DNA of 64,000 bases from contig NZ_QPKJ02000005.1 in NCBI RefSeq assembly GCF_003344625.1, positions 372,001 through 436,000 on the forward strand. Direction: 5' to 3'. Positions 8,537 through 21,846 of this stretch are shown here, one piece after another. Both the position numbers and the translations under genes were made by a program. How positions within the stretch are numbered: the first letter of the stretch is position 1; the number at the start of each line of letters is the position of its first letter. Origin of the DNA: Solirubrobacter deserti. Its GTDB lineage: Bacteria; Actinomycetota; Thermoleophilia; Solirubrobacterales; Solirubrobacteraceae. The notes beneath the pieces are model-generated. The model did not search any database and had not been told where the DNA came from. It saw only the letters and a program-made list of their open reading frames with translations.

Positions 8537-9096
8537 AGGTTTTCGGCTCCACACCCGTCGATTGGCTGATCGTCGGGCTCGGCAACCCCGGGCCCGGCTA
8601 CGCCGACACCCCGCACAACGTCGGCTTCAAGGTCGCCGACGAGCTGGCGCGCCGCTGGGACCTCCCGCGCGCCAAGAAGAAGTTCGCGGGCGAGCTGGCC
8701 GAGGGCCGGACTCGCCCCGGGGGCCCGCGCGTCGCGCTGCTCAAGCCGCAGACGTACATGAACGAGGCCGGCCGCTCCGCCGGCCCCGCGCGCGGCTCGT
8801 TCAAGCTCGAGCTCGACCAGGTGCTCGTGCTGCACGACGAGATCGACCTACCGTTCGGTGAGATCCGCACCCGCCTCGGCGGCGGCCTCGCGGGGCACAA
8901 CGGCCTCAAGTCGCTCAAGCGCGAGATGGGCGCGGCGGAGTTCCACCGCGTGCGCATCGGCGTCGGCCGCCCGGACTCCACGGACCCGGAGCTCGTCGCC
9001 GCTTACGTGCTCGGCAAGTGGCGCCAGCCGGCGGCCGAGGTGGCGGACCTGATCGGCCGCGCCGCGGACGAGGCCGAGCGCTTAGTGAACGTTTAG
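8533..9096 (+). CDS. pth: peptidyl-tRNA hydrolase, CTG start
   Basis: Releases tRNA from peptidyl-tRNA that drops off ribosomes; normally essential. Family motifs are complete: LIVGLGNPGPGYADTPHNVGF with the catalytic His, KPQTYMNEAG, LHDEIDLPFGEIR and GGGLAGHNGLKS. The N-terminal motif begins before any ATG, GTG or TTG, and no standard start exists in this frame for more than 250 bp upstream. CTG 8533 overlaps the L25 stop as CTGA and gives 187 aa, the usual length; CTG 8566 would also retain the motif. The first ATG (8758) would delete the active site. Product is certain; the start codon is notable. Confidence 0.93.
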   Translation: MKVFGSTPVDWLIVGLGNPGPGYADTPHNVGFKVADELARRWDLPRAKKKFAGELAEGRTRPGGPRVALLKPQTYMNEAGRSAGPARGSFKLELDQVLVLHDEIDLPFGEIRTRLGGGLAGHNGLKSLKREMGAAEFHRVRIGVGRPDSTDPELVAAYVLGKWRQPAAEVADLIGRAADEAERLVNV

Positions 9097-9122
9097 GTCA
9101 CACGCCGTCGTCGAGCGACTAA

Positions 9123-9140
9123 GTCCATCTCAGAATGGAC
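9123..9140 (+). promoter_or_regulatory. small inverted repeat spanning the sigma factor start codon
   Basis: GTCCAT (9123-9128) and ATGGAC (9135-9140) can pair with a 6-nt loop, placing the ATG of the sigma factor gene in the stem. This could limit translation, but a 6-bp stem may also arise by chance. Confidence 0.3.
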
Positions 9141-9692
9141 GCGCGCACCGACGACGAGCTCCTCGCGGCGACGAAGACCGAGCCTGAGGCGTTCGCGCTC
9201 TTCTACCGCCGCCACGTCGCCGGCGTGCTCGCGTACTTCGCGCGCCGGTCGCGCTGCGCTGAGACCGCCGCCGACCTCGCGGCGGAGACGTTCGCGGCCG
9301 CGCTCGACGGCGCGCACCGCCACCGCCCGGACAAGGGCCCGGCGGTCGCGTGGCTGTACGGGATCGCGCGCCGCCAGCTCATCCACGCCGCTCAGAAGGG
9401 CGCGGTCGAGGACCGGGCCCGCACGCGGCTGGGCATGCAGCCCATCCCGCTCGGCGACGAAGGGCTCGAGCGCGTGGAGGCGCTGGCGGTCGCCGACGCC
9501 GCTTCGCCGCTGCTGCGCGAGGGCCTGCGCGCGCTTCCGCCCGACCAGCGCGAGGCCGTGCTCGCCCGCGTGCTCGACGAGGACGAGTACGCGGACATCG
9601 CGCGCCGCGCGCGCACGTCGGAGTCCGTCATCCGCAAGCGCGTCAGCCGCGGGCTCACCGGGCTGCGCCAACGCCTGGAGTCGAGCGCATGA
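9135..9692 (+). CDS. ECF-type sigma-70 family sigma factor
   Basis: A 185-residue group 4-like sigma factor. Region 2 is at about residues 10-90 (FALFYRRHVAGVLAYFARR, LAAETFAAAL, AWLYGIARRQL) and region 4 at about 130-185 (LPPDQREAVLARVLDEDEYADIA, SESVIRKRVSRGLTGLRQRL). It heads an operon with overlapping ATGA junctions: a small membrane protein (9689) and a SurA-like lipoprotein (9949). The membrane protein could be its anti-sigma factor, so the unit may be a cell-envelope stress circuit. That role is inferred from context only. Confidence 0.88.
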   Translation: MDARTDDELLAATKTEPEAFALFYRRHVAGVLAYFARRSRCAETAADLAAETFAAALDGAHRHRPDKGPAVAWLYGIARRQLIHAAQKGAVEDRARTRLGMQPIPLGDEGLERVEALAVADAASPLLREGLRALPPDQREAVLARVLDEDEYADIARRARTSESVIRKRVSRGLTGLRQRLESSA

Positions 9693-9952
9693 ACGACTTT
9701 GAGCGCGCCCTCGAGCGCGAACTGCTGGCCGCCGCGCGGCGCCGCACCGCCGCCCGCCGACGGCGCACCCCCACGCTGTTTCTCGCCACCGCCCTTGCGA
9801 CGGGCGTCGCCGCGTTCGCCGGCGCGCCCGCCCTGGTGGCCACCGACACCTCGTCCTCAGGCGCCATCACGGCCCCGCCGTGCTCGGCCCAGGAATCGCT
9901 CCTGGGCGCCGGCGCCTGCACCTCCAACCCCTTCTCCTCCCTCACTCAATGA
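9689..9952 (+). CDS. small membrane protein, candidate anti-sigma partner
   Basis: An 87-residue protein. It has a charged N-terminal helix (MNDFERALERELLAAARRR), a basic stretch, one transmembrane helix (FLATALATGVAAFAGAPALVA) and a short exported tail with two cysteines (PPCSAQ, GACTSN). The start ATG overlaps the sigma factor stop, and its own stop overlaps the start of the next gene, so all three are translationally coupled. A short cytoplasmic helix plus one membrane span next to an ECF sigma gene fits a minimal anti-sigma factor, but no zinc HxxxCxxC motif is present. Confidence 0.75.
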   Translation: MNDFERALERELLAAARRRTAARRRRTPTLFLATALATGVAAFAGAPALVATDTSSSGAITAPPCSAQESLLGAGACTSNPFSSLTQ

Positions 9953-10911
9953 AGAAGCTGCTCCCCTTTGCCGCGGCCGGCCTCGTGCTCGCCGCGTGCG
10001 GCGGCGTGCCCGGGAACTCGGTCGCGACCGTCGACGGCGACCCGATCGAGAAGACCGATTACGACCACTGGACCAAGGTCGTCAAGAAGCTCTCGCCCGG
10101 GATCAAGAACGACGAGGTGCGCAATCAGGTCGTCAGCCTGATCGTGTCCTTCCGCTGGCTCGACGGCGAGGCCGAGCGCCAGGGCGTGACGGTCTCCGAC
10201 GCCGAGGTGAAGAAGTCCTTCGACGCCCAGAAGCGGCAGGCGTTCCCCAAGGACGCCGACTACGTGAAGTTCATCCGCGAGTCCGGGCAGACCGAGGAGG
10301 ACATCCGCGCCCGCGTGCGGGTCGAGCTGCTCGGCCAGAAGCTCCAGGCCAAAGTGGTGAAGGGCAAGGACCAGGTCTCCGACAAGGCGATCGCGGATTT
10401 CTACGCGAAGAACAAGACGCGCTTCGCCCAGCCCGAGAAGCGCGACCTGCGCGTGGTGCTGACCAAGGGCAGGCGGGACGCCGAGCGCGCCCACGCCGCG
10501 CTCGACGACGGTGGCTCGTGGACCGCGGTGACCAAGAAGTACTCGATCGACGACACGTCGAAGGCGTCCGGCGGCAAGCTGCCGGCTCAGGCCAAGGGCA
10601 CGCTCGACGCCGCGCTCGACAAGGCGGTCTTCGGCGCCGAGCAGGGCGAGCTCGTCGGCCCGGTCAAGACCCAGTACGGCTACTACGTCTTCACGGTGAC
10701 GAACGTCGTCGCGCCGTCGCAGCAGTCGCTCGCGGAGGCGAAGGAGACGATCAAGCAGACGCTCGCGTCGCAGAACCAGCAGAAAGCGCTGACGGCGTTC
10801 ATGGCGGACTTCACCCGGCGCTGGCGCGAGAAGACCCAGTGCGCTGAGGGCTACAAGACGCCCGACTGCGCGAACGGACCCAAGCCGACTCCAACGCCGC
10901 GTATGCAATAA
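9949..10911 (+). CDS. SurA/PrsA-like peptidylprolyl isomerase lipoprotein
   Basis: Predicted extracytoplasmic foldase, 320 aa. A lipoprotein signal ends LVLAACGG, with the lipidated Cys at about residue 18. The helical SurA N-terminal domain follows (VATVDGDPIEKTDYDHW, VSDAEVKKSFDAQK), then a parvulin (PpiC) rotamase domain (KRDLRVVLTKG, KKYSIDDTSKASGGKLP, GELVGPVKTQYGYYVF). ATG 9949 gives the signal peptide and overlaps the previous stop. A close paralogue lies at 18189. Position after an ECF sigma gene suggests stress-controlled folding of secreted proteins. Confidence 0.9.
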   Translation: MKKLLPFAAAGLVLAACGGVPGNSVATVDGDPIEKTDYDHWTKVVKKLSPGIKNDEVRNQVVSLIVSFRWLDGEAERQGVTVSDAEVKKSFDAQKRQAFPKDADYVKFIRESGQTEEDIRARVRVELLGQKLQAKVVKGKDQVSDKAIADFYAKNKTRFAQPEKRDLRVVLTKGRRDAERAHAALDDGGSWTAVTKKYSIDDTSKASGGKLPAQAKGTLDAALDKAVFGAEQGELVGPVKTQYGYYVFTVTNVVAPSQQSLAEAKETIKQTLASQNQQKALTAFMADFTRRWREKTQCAEGYKTPDCANGPKPTPTPRMQ

Positions 10912-10922
10912 CATACGGATGT

Positions 10923-11657
10923 ATGCCGCCACGTGAATGGGACGCCGCCTCGTACGACCGCATGTCCGACCCGCAGCTCGCGATGGGCCGCGACGTCATC
11001 GACCGGCTCGATCTCCGTGGCGACGAGCGCGTCCTCGACGTGGGCTGCGGCTCCGGCCGCGTCACCGAGGAGCTGCTCGCGCGCGTCCCGAACGGCACGG
11101 TCGTGGGCGTGGACGGCAGCGAGGCGATGGTCGAGCAGGCCCGTGCGCGCCTGGGCGACCGCGTCGAGCTGTTCACCGCCGACGCGGCCGAGCTGGAGGT
11201 CACGCAGCCGTTCGACGCGATCCTCTCGACGGCGACGTTCCACTGGATCGGCGACCACGAGCGGCTGTTCGCCCGCCTGCACGCGGCGCTGCGGCCGGGC
11301 GGGCGCCTGTCCGCCCAGTGCGGGGGATACGGGAACATCGCCAACGTGCAGGTCGCGATCGACGCCGTCGACCACCCGGCGCTGCGCGGGTGGGCGGGCC
11401 CGTGGAACTTCGCGACGCCGGACGAGACGACCGCGCGGCTGACCGCCGCCGGCTTCAAGGACGTCTGGACGTGGCTGCAGCCGTGGCGCGTCGAGCCGCC
11501 GGACCCGCGCGAGTACTTCGCCACCGTCATCCTCGGCACCCACCTCGAGCGGCTGCCGGACGAGGACCAGGACGCGTTCGTGGCCGACGTGCTCGCGCAG
11601 CTGCCGGAACCCGCGCACGCGGACTACGTTCGGCTCAACATCCTGGCCCGAACCTAG
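10923..11657 (+). CDS. class I SAM-dependent methyltransferase, Tam-like
   Basis: A 244-residue methyltransferase with motif I VLDVGCGSGRVTEELL, acidic motif II (VVGVDGSEAM) and the post-motif STATFHWIGDHERLF. The opening EWDAASYDRMSDPQLAMG and FHWI segment resemble trans-aconitate 2-methyltransferase, so a small carboxylic acid substrate is possible but unproven. It starts 11 bp after the SurA-like gene, and a CGTATG/CATACG inverted repeat (10900-10917) spans the junction. It may belong to the same transcript. Confidence 0.87.
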   Translation: MPPREWDAASYDRMSDPQLAMGRDVIDRLDLRGDERVLDVGCGSGRVTEELLARVPNGTVVGVDGSEAMVEQARARLGDRVELFTADAAELEVTQPFDAILSTATFHWIGDHERLFARLHAALRPGGRLSAQCGGYGNIANVQVAIDAVDHPALRGWAGPWNFATPDETTARLTAAGFKDVWTWLQPWRVEPPDPREYFATVILGTHLERLPDEDQDAFVADVLAQLPEPAHADYVRLNILART

Positions 11658-11690
11658 ATCTTCACCTGCAAAGCCCGGCATCCGCGTTGG

Positions 11691-13199
11691 ATGCCGCGCA
11701 TGAAGACCAGACTCGCTCTGGCGGTCGCGGCGACCCTGTTCGTCGCCCCGGCCGCCCAGGCGCAGACGACTCCGCCCGATGACCCGCGCGTGGTCGCCAT
11801 GCGCGCCCAGATCGACGCGCTCGACGACCTCGTCCAGCGCCCGGCCTGCGATCAGGCCGCCGAGCCGGACCGCTGGCTCAGCGTCGGCACGCCGGACGCC
11901 GGTCGTGCCCGCCCGCTGATCTCCGCCCATCGCGGCGCGCTCACGCTGGCGCCGGAGAACACGATCCAGTCCTACGAGTACGCGTTCGCGTTCGGGGTGG
12001 AGCTGGTCGAGGTCGACATCCAACAGACCAAGGACGGCAGGTTCGTCGCGCTGCACGACTCCACGGTGGACCGCACGACCAACGGCACGGGCGACATCTC
12101 CACGCTGACCTTCGACGAGGTCCGCGCGCTCAACGCCGCCGACTACGAGCCGTGGAAGGGCGGCGCGTACGACCCCGCGCAGGTCGCCTCGCTCGAGGAG
12201 GTGCTGGCGCTGGCCAAGCGCGTCGGCGGCGGGCTCGAGCTCGACATCAAGGGCTCCGTCACCGAGGAGGGCAAGCTCACCGAGCTGGTCAAGGAGTACG
12301 GGCTGATCGAGCAGTCGATCTTCAACTCGGGTGACATCCGCGTCCTGCAGGCGGCCCCAAACGCGCGCATCATCTACAACCGCGACCGCTGGGAGCCGCC
12401 GTACCTGATGTACGAGATCGCGAAGGTCGCGCCGGTGTTCGGCTCGCGGCGCGACGAGTACAACGCGGAGGCGATCGCGGCCATCCACGACAACTGTGGC
12501 CTGGTCATGCCGCACGCCTACGACGCCGGCGAGGCGCACGAGGTCGAGGAGTTCCGGCTCGCGCGCGCCATGGGCGCCGACGGCGTCCAGACCAACCAGC
12601 CGGAGGCGATCGTCGCCGCGGCCGGCATCCCCGCGCCGTCGACGATCGTGCGCCACGACGACGAGGTCTGCCTCGTCAACCGCGACAACGGCCTCGGCTT
12701 CCCGGGCAAGACGCTGATCGTCGACGGCGTGGCCCGCACGGCCGGCCGCGGCGGCTGCGTCGCGGCGCCGGGCGCGAGGGACATCACGTTCGCCGGCACG
12801 GGCGCGGTCACGCCGTCGACGGCGACGGTCACCGCGATCACGGGCGGCGTCGGCGGCTCGGTCGGGCCGGCGCTTTCGCTCACGCTCGGCCCCGCGCCGG
12901 CCTTCGACCCGTTCGTCCCGGGCGTCGAGCAGGACTACACGGCGAGCACGGAGGCGACCGTGCTCTCGACGGCCGGCAATGCGACGCTCAGCGTCTCCGG
13001 GCCCGGCCATCTGACCAACGGCGCGTTTACGCTCGCGCAGCCGCTGCGGGTGGAGATCTCCCCGAACCACTGGCCCGGCCCGGTCACCGCGGCCAAGTCG
13101 ACGATCACGTTCAAGCAGTCGATCGGGGCCCACGACCCGTTGCGCACCGGCACCTACAGCAAGACGCTCACGTTCACGCTGTCGACGACAGCGCCGTGA
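11691..13199 (+). CDS. secreted glycerophosphodiester phosphodiesterase with added C-terminal module
   Basis: Exported 502-residue enzyme that hydrolyses glycerophosphodiesters. A signal peptide (residues 1-25, ending APAAQAQ) precedes the GDPD TIM barrel with its catalytic motif ISAHRGALTLAPENT, then VELVEVDIQQTKDGRFVALHD and VGGGLELDIKGS. The last 108 residues (from about base 12873) form a separate beta module with YTASTEATV, HLTNGAF, QPLRVE and LRTGTYS. This module is nearly repeated at the end of the PQQ-type dehydrogenase (31493-34324). ATG 11700 is an alternative start. The 3' end overlaps the convergent nadR gene by 26 bp. Confidence 0.9.
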   Translation: MPRMKTRLALAVAATLFVAPAAQAQTTPPDDPRVVAMRAQIDALDDLVQRPACDQAAEPDRWLSVGTPDAGRARPLISAHRGALTLAPENTIQSYEYAFAFGVELVEVDIQQTKDGRFVALHDSTVDRTTNGTGDISTLTFDEVRALNAADYEPWKGGAYDPAQVASLEEVLALAKRVGGGLELDIKGSVTEEGKLTELVKEYGLIEQSIFNSGDIRVLQAAPNARIIYNRDRWEPPYLMYEIAKVAPVFGSRRDEYNAEAIAAIHDNCGLVMPHAYDAGEAHEVEEFRLARAMGADGVQTNQPEAIVAAAGIPAPSTIVRHDDEVCLVNRDNGLGFPGKTLIVDGVARTAGRGGCVAAPGARDITFAGTGAVTPSTATVTAITGGVGGSVGPALSLTLGPAPAFDPFVPGVEQDYTASTEATVLSTAGNATLSVSGPGHLTNGAFTLAQPLRVEISPNHWPGPVTAAKSTITFKQSIGAHDPLRTGTYSKTLTFTLSTTAP

Positions 13200-14127
13200 G
13201 CACCGCCTCGACGCGTTCGTCCACCGTCCCGCGAACCTCGATCCAGGGTTGGCGCAACCGCTCCCGGAAGCGCTGAGTCATCCACCCGCGGATGTGCTCG
13301 CCGTCGCGGTACCCGTCCTGCACGAACGGGATGTCGTCGGCGGTGAGCACCGTGAGGTGGTAGCGCCGTGACGCCGCGATGGCCTCGACGTCCGCCGTTG
13401 ACCGGCCCCTGTATCGCTCCTGCCAGATGCACGTCGCCAGGGCGTCGGTATCGCACACGAGGATCGGGCCCGCGACCCGCGCGGCGTGGTCCTCGTCGCG
13501 CTGCTGGCGGCGGGCGATCATCGCGAAGTCCGCGTCGCTCCACGGATGGTCCAGGCCGCGCTGCTCGGTGACGGCGCGGCCGACCTCCGGCACCCAGACG
13601 GTGTTCAGCCGGGCGGCGAGGGCTTGAGCGAGCGTCGTCGTGCCCGTCGACTCCGCGCCGGTGATGACGACCCGGCGCGTGAGGTAAGCGCGTACGGACG
13701 GCGTCAGCTCGCCCCAGAACGCGGCCGGGTCCGCGCGCACGGCCGTGCCGCTGATGTGGCCGTCGCGCTGGAGCCGCACGTGCTCGACGCCCCAGCGCTC
13801 CGCGAGCAGGTCGCCGTAGGCCTCGCCGGTGAACACGGCGTCGATCGGCTCGTTGAGCAGCCGCTCCATCAGCGCGATGTGCAGGTCGTGGACGTGGGGA
13901 TCGTCGAAGTCGACCGGGATCTCGTCCCAGCCGGCGACCACGCGCGCGGCCGGGTGGCGCTCCTTCATCCACTCCCGCCGCAGGGGCAGTGGGATCGGCT
14001 CAGTCACCGACCCCAGCACGAGCACCGTCACGCGCTCGCACCGCTCGACCGCGAAGTCGACGAGCTCGTGATGACCGCCGTGCGGCGGGAGGAACTTGCC
14101 GAGGACTAGTCCGTGACGGTACGCCAC
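13174..14127 (-). CDS. nadR: NadR-like NMN adenylyltransferase/ribosylnicotinamide kinase
   Basis: Bifunctional salvage enzyme turning nicotinamide riboside into NMN and then NAD, 317 aa. The N-terminal nucleotidyltransferase domain has GLVLGKFLPPHGGHHELVDFA (the HxGH-like site reads HGGHH) and an ISGTAVR segment. The C-terminal kinase has a P-loop VVITGAESTGTTTLA, with Thr where Lys is usual in GxxxxGKT (GAESTGTTT), and a Walker B-like ILVCDTD. The usual N-terminal DNA-binding domain of enterobacterial NadR is absent. The gene overlaps pnuC by 22 bp, a matching uptake partner. Confidence 0.88.
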   Translation of the reverse strand: MAYRHGLVLGKFLPPHGGHHELVDFAVERCERVTVLVLGSVTEPIPLPLRREWMKERHPAARVVAGWDEIPVDFDDPHVHDLHIALMERLLNEPIDAVFTGEAYGDLLAERWGVEHVRLQRDGHISGTAVRADPAAFWGELTPSVRAYLTRRVVITGAESTGTTTLAQALAARLNTVWVPEVGRAVTEQRGLDHPWSDADFAMIARRQQRDEDHAARVAGPILVCDTDALATCIWQERYRGRSTADVEAIAASRRYHLTVLTADDIPFVQDGYRDGEHIRGWMTQRFRERLRQPWIEVRGTVDERVEAVLTALSSTA

Positions 14128-14687
14128 TGGCGGTAGCCCTGGATGCAGAGCGCGAGAAAGACGATGTAGACGAGCGCGGTCAGGTTCAGGTCACGGCTGA
14201 AGTACAGCGGGACGTAGATGATGTCGACGGTGATCCACACGAACCACGTCTCCAGCCGCTTGAGGTTGAGCAGCAGCTGCGCGCCGAGGGACATCGAGGT
14301 CGTCAGCGCGTCCCAGCCGGGCGCCGCGCCGTGCGCCGCGCGCAGGATCGGGATCAGGATGAGCGTCGCCGCGCCGACCGCGAGGGTCGTGCCGGCCAGG
14401 AGCCGGTACCCGGCGCGGGAGACCGCGAGCGGTGAGCGCGCGCGGGTGGCCCACACCCACCAGCCCATCACGCCGAGGGCGATGTAGACGACCTGCAGGC
14501 CGGCGTCGGCGTACAACCGCGCGTCGGCGAACAGGATCACGAAGAACACGTTGTTGGCGATGCCGACAGGGAAGGTCTCGATCCGCTGGGCGACCGCGAG
14601 CGCGACGCACGCGATGCCCGTGATGAACCCGAACAGCTCGGCCCACGAGACCGGCTCCCCGAAGAGCTCGAACACAGTTTTGGTCAA
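14106..14687 (-). CDS. pnuC: PnuC-type nicotinamide riboside transporter
   Basis: Inner-membrane carrier for nicotinamide riboside, about 193 aa with around seven hydrophobic helices. Family motifs are WAELFGFITGIACVALAVAQR, TFPVGIANNVFFVILF, MGWWVWATR and ETWFVWITVDIIYVPLY. The TTG at 14687 is chosen because a TATAGT hexamer on this strand (14703-14698) ends 10 nt upstream; GTG 14675 is the main alternative. A longer frame to 14756 would run into mfd. The overlap with nadR indicates a pnuC-nadR salvage operon. No NiaR/NrtR-like operator was recognised. Confidence 0.88.
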   Translation of the reverse strand: MTKTVFELFGEPVSWAELFGFITGIACVALAVAQRIETFPVGIANNVFFVILFADARLYADAGLQVVYIALGVMGWWVWATRARSPLAVSRAGYRLLAGTTLAVGAATLILIPILRAAHGAAPGWDALTTSMSLGAQLLLNLKRLETWFVWITVDIIYVPLYFSRDLNLTALVYIVFLALCIQGYRQWRTVTD

Positions 14688-14697
14688 CACGACCAGA

Positions 14698-14716
14698 ACT
14701 ATAGCCCTTCTAACCT
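14698..14716. promoter_or_regulatory. divergent pnuC/mfd promoter region
   Basis: Two -10-like hexamers sit back to back in a 36-bp gap: TATAGT on the minus strand (14703-14698), 10 nt before the pnuC TTG, and TAACCT on the plus strand (14711-14716), 7 nt before the mfd TTG. The spacing implies leaderless or nearly leaderless transcripts. No clear -35 was seen. Confidence 0.45.
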
Positions 14717-14723
14717 GAAGTGG

Positions 14724-18047
<3,324 letters not shown>

Positions 18048-18188
18048 AGGTCGAGTCAAAAGATGTCGGGGTACCCGGAACCCGCCGCTACCATGCGCAG
18101 CCGGGAGAAGGTCAATTTCCTCGCTTGCGCCGGGCGGTTCTGCCTCGGCATCAACCGTACGTCCATCGATCCCCTTCTCAGGCACTAA

Positions 18189-19358
18189 ATGATCAAGGCT
18201 GCTCGCATCGCTCTGAGCCTCACCGCCGTAGCCGGCGTTGGCGCTACCTTCGCCGCCTGTGGTGGCGTCCCCGGAAACGCCGTCGCGACGGTGGACGGTG
18301 AGGCCATCGAGAAGTCGGACTTCACGCACTGGATGAACGTCGCTGCCAAGTCGACGGGTCAGGCCAACGCGGCTGTTCCGGACCCCGAGGCCGGCTACAA
18401 GAAGTGCATCGCCGCCAAGCGCAAGGCGACGCCGGCTCCGGCCAAGGGTCAGCCCAAGGTCACCGACTCCCAGCTCAAGACGCAGTGCGAGCAGGAGTAC
18501 GAGCAGCTGCGCAACCAGGTGCTCCAGCTGCTGATCTCGTTCCAGTGGATCCAGGGCGAGGCCGACGCGATGGACGTCAAGGTGACGGACGCCGAGGTCA
18601 AGAAGTCCTTCAACGAGCAGAAGAAGCAGTCCTTCCCCAAGGAGGAGGACTACAAGAAGTTCATCAAGACCTCGGGCCAGACCGAGGAGGACATCCTCCA
18701 GCGCGTCAGGCTCGACCTGCTCTCGAACAAGATCCGCGACAAGGTCGTCAAGGGCAAGGACGGCGTCTCCGACAAGGCGATCGCCGACTTCTACAACAAG
18801 AACAAGGCCCGCTTCGCGCAGCCCGAGAAGCGTGACCTGCGCGTCGTGCTGACCAAGGGCAAGGGCGAGGCGGACGACGCCAAGGCCGCCCTGGACAACG
18901 GCGACTCCTGGAACACCGTCGCCAAGAAGTACTCGATCGACGACACCTCCAAGGCCTCCGGCGGCAAGCTGCCCGCGCAGGCCAAGGGCACGCTCGACAA
19001 GGAGCTCGACGACGCCGTCTTCGGCGCCAAGAAGGGCGAGCTCGTCGGCCCGGTCAAGACCCAGTACGGCTACTACGTCTTCACGGTGACCAACGTCACC
19101 GCCGCCTCCCAGCAGACGCTGCAGGAGGCCAAGGAGACCATCAAGCAGACGCTCCAGTCGCAGAACCAGCAGAAGGCCCTCGACTCCTTCGTCAAGGACT
19201 TCACCAACCGCTGGAAGGAAAAGACGGAGTGCTCCGAGGGCTACAAGACCACGGACTGCAAGAACGGCCCGAAGGCCACGCCGACCCCGACCGCTCCGGC
19301 CGGCACGGTGCCGGAGGGCGCGGCTCCGCCGCAGGGCACGGTCCCCGAGGGCTCGTAG
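18189..19358 (+). CDS. SurA/PrsA-like peptidylprolyl isomerase lipoprotein (second copy)
   Basis: Paralogue of the protein at 9949, 389 aa. The lipoprotein signal ends ATFAACGG, the same CGGVPGN-AVATVDGEAIEKSDF follows, and the parvulin domain is nearly identical (KRDLRVVLTKG, KKYSIDDTSKASGGKLPAQAKGT, VKTQYGYYVFTVTNV). It differs by an insert of about 45 residues near the N-terminus (PDPEAGYKKCIAAKRKATPAPAKG, with extra Cys) and a Pro/Ala/Gly tail. The TACCAT at 18091-18096 may be a distant -10 of a transcript with a roughly 90-nt leader. A terminator hairpin follows at 19381. It probably folds exported proteins at the membrane surface. Confidence 0.9.
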   Translation: MIKAARIALSLTAVAGVGATFAACGGVPGNAVATVDGEAIEKSDFTHWMNVAAKSTGQANAAVPDPEAGYKKCIAAKRKATPAPAKGQPKVTDSQLKTQCEQEYEQLRNQVLQLLISFQWIQGEADAMDVKVTDAEVKKSFNEQKKQSFPKEEDYKKFIKTSGQTEEDILQRVRLDLLSNKIRDKVVKGKDGVSDKAIADFYNKNKARFAQPEKRDLRVVLTKGKGEADDAKAALDNGDSWNTVAKKYSIDDTSKASGGKLPAQAKGTLDKELDDAVFGAKKGELVGPVKTQYGYYVFTVTNVTAASQQTLQEAKETIKQTLQSQNQQKALDSFVKDFTNRWKEKTECSEGYKTTDCKNGPKATPTPTAPAGTVPEGAAPPQGTVPEGS

Positions 19359-19380
19359 TCCCCAGCGTCATCTGATTTCG

Positions 19381-19410
19381 CGAAGCGCCGCCATATCGAG
19401 CGGCGCTTCG
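19381..19410 (+). terminator. hairpin terminator after the SurA-like gene
   Basis: An 11-bp perfect stem CGAAGCGCCGC/GCGGCGCTTCG with loop CATATCGA, 22 bp after the stop, followed by a short T-containing stretch (TCGTTAACTA) rather than a long T-run. Confidence 0.7.
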
Positions 19411-19418
19411 TCGTTAAC

Positions 19419-19424
19419 TAGCCT
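19419..19424 (+). promoter_or_regulatory. -10-like hexamer for mazG
   Basis: TAGCCT lies 8 nt before the mazG ATG, just after the terminator of the upstream gene. mazG-eno-ftsB transcription probably starts here from a leaderless mRNA. Confidence 0.4.
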
Positions 19425-19432
19425 CTTCGCGT

Positions 19433-21468
<2,036 letters not shown>

Positions 21469-21493
21469 GAGAGATCCGGGCGGTCCATTGCAG

Positions 21494-21530
21494 AGGAAGG
21501 GAGCCTGCCGCGTGGAAAGAACGCGGCAGG
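21494..21530 (+). promoter_or_regulatory. hairpin between a purine-rich RBS and the ftsB start
   Basis: GGAAGGGAG (21497-21503 region) is followed by a perfect 10-bp stem CCTGCCGCGT (21504-21513)/ACGCGGCAGG (21521-21530) with loop GGAAAGA, ending one nucleotide before the ftsB ATG. It may be a terminator of eno, or a fold that brings the distant Shine-Dalgarno next to the start codon. A second SD-like GGAAAG lies in the loop. Confidence 0.5.
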
Positions 21531-21531
21531 T

Positions 21532-21825
21532 ATGGACCGCCGCCGTTCCCTCGGGATTCGCTGGGACCGACTCGGGCGCTGGGCGCTCATCGGTGTCTTC
21601 GCGCTCGTGCTCTACCTGTACATCGGGCCTGCCCTGACGTGGATCTCCACCTATAAGGAGGCCGCGCGCCAGCGCGAGGCCGTCGCCAAGCTCAAGGAAG
21701 AGAACGAGCGCCTGCTGGAGCGCAAGGCCGAGCTGAGCGCCCCCGGCGCCATCGAGCGCGAGGCGCGCCGGCTCGGCATGGTCAAGGCCGGTGAGCGCGC
21801 CTACATCGTTGAAGGGCTCGATTAA
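21532..21825 (+). CDS. ftsB: FtsB/DivIC-like septum formation initiator
   Basis: A 97-residue bitopic division protein. A short basic cytoplasmic tail (MDRRRSLGIRWDRLGR) leads into one transmembrane helix (ALIGVFALVLYLYIGPAL). A leucine-zipper coiled coil follows (EAVAKLKEENERLLERKAEL), then the typical IEREARRLGMVKAGERAYIV, where DivIC/FtsB proteins contact FtsL and FtsQ/DivIB. Its place after enolase is the usual bacterial context. Confidence 0.9.
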   Translation: MDRRRSLGIRWDRLGRWALIGVFALVLYLYIGPALTWISTYKEAARQREAVAKLKEENERLLERKAELSAPGAIEREARRLGMVKAGERAYIVEGLD

Positions 21826-21833
21826 CGCGTTCG

Positions 21834-21839
21834 TAGACT
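21834..21839 (+). promoter_or_regulatory. -10-like hexamer for the 106-aa gene
   Basis: TAGACT ends 7 nt before the GTG start at 21847, the spacing expected for a leaderless transcript. No -35 was recognised. Confidence 0.4.
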
Positions 21840-21846
21840 GAGACGC

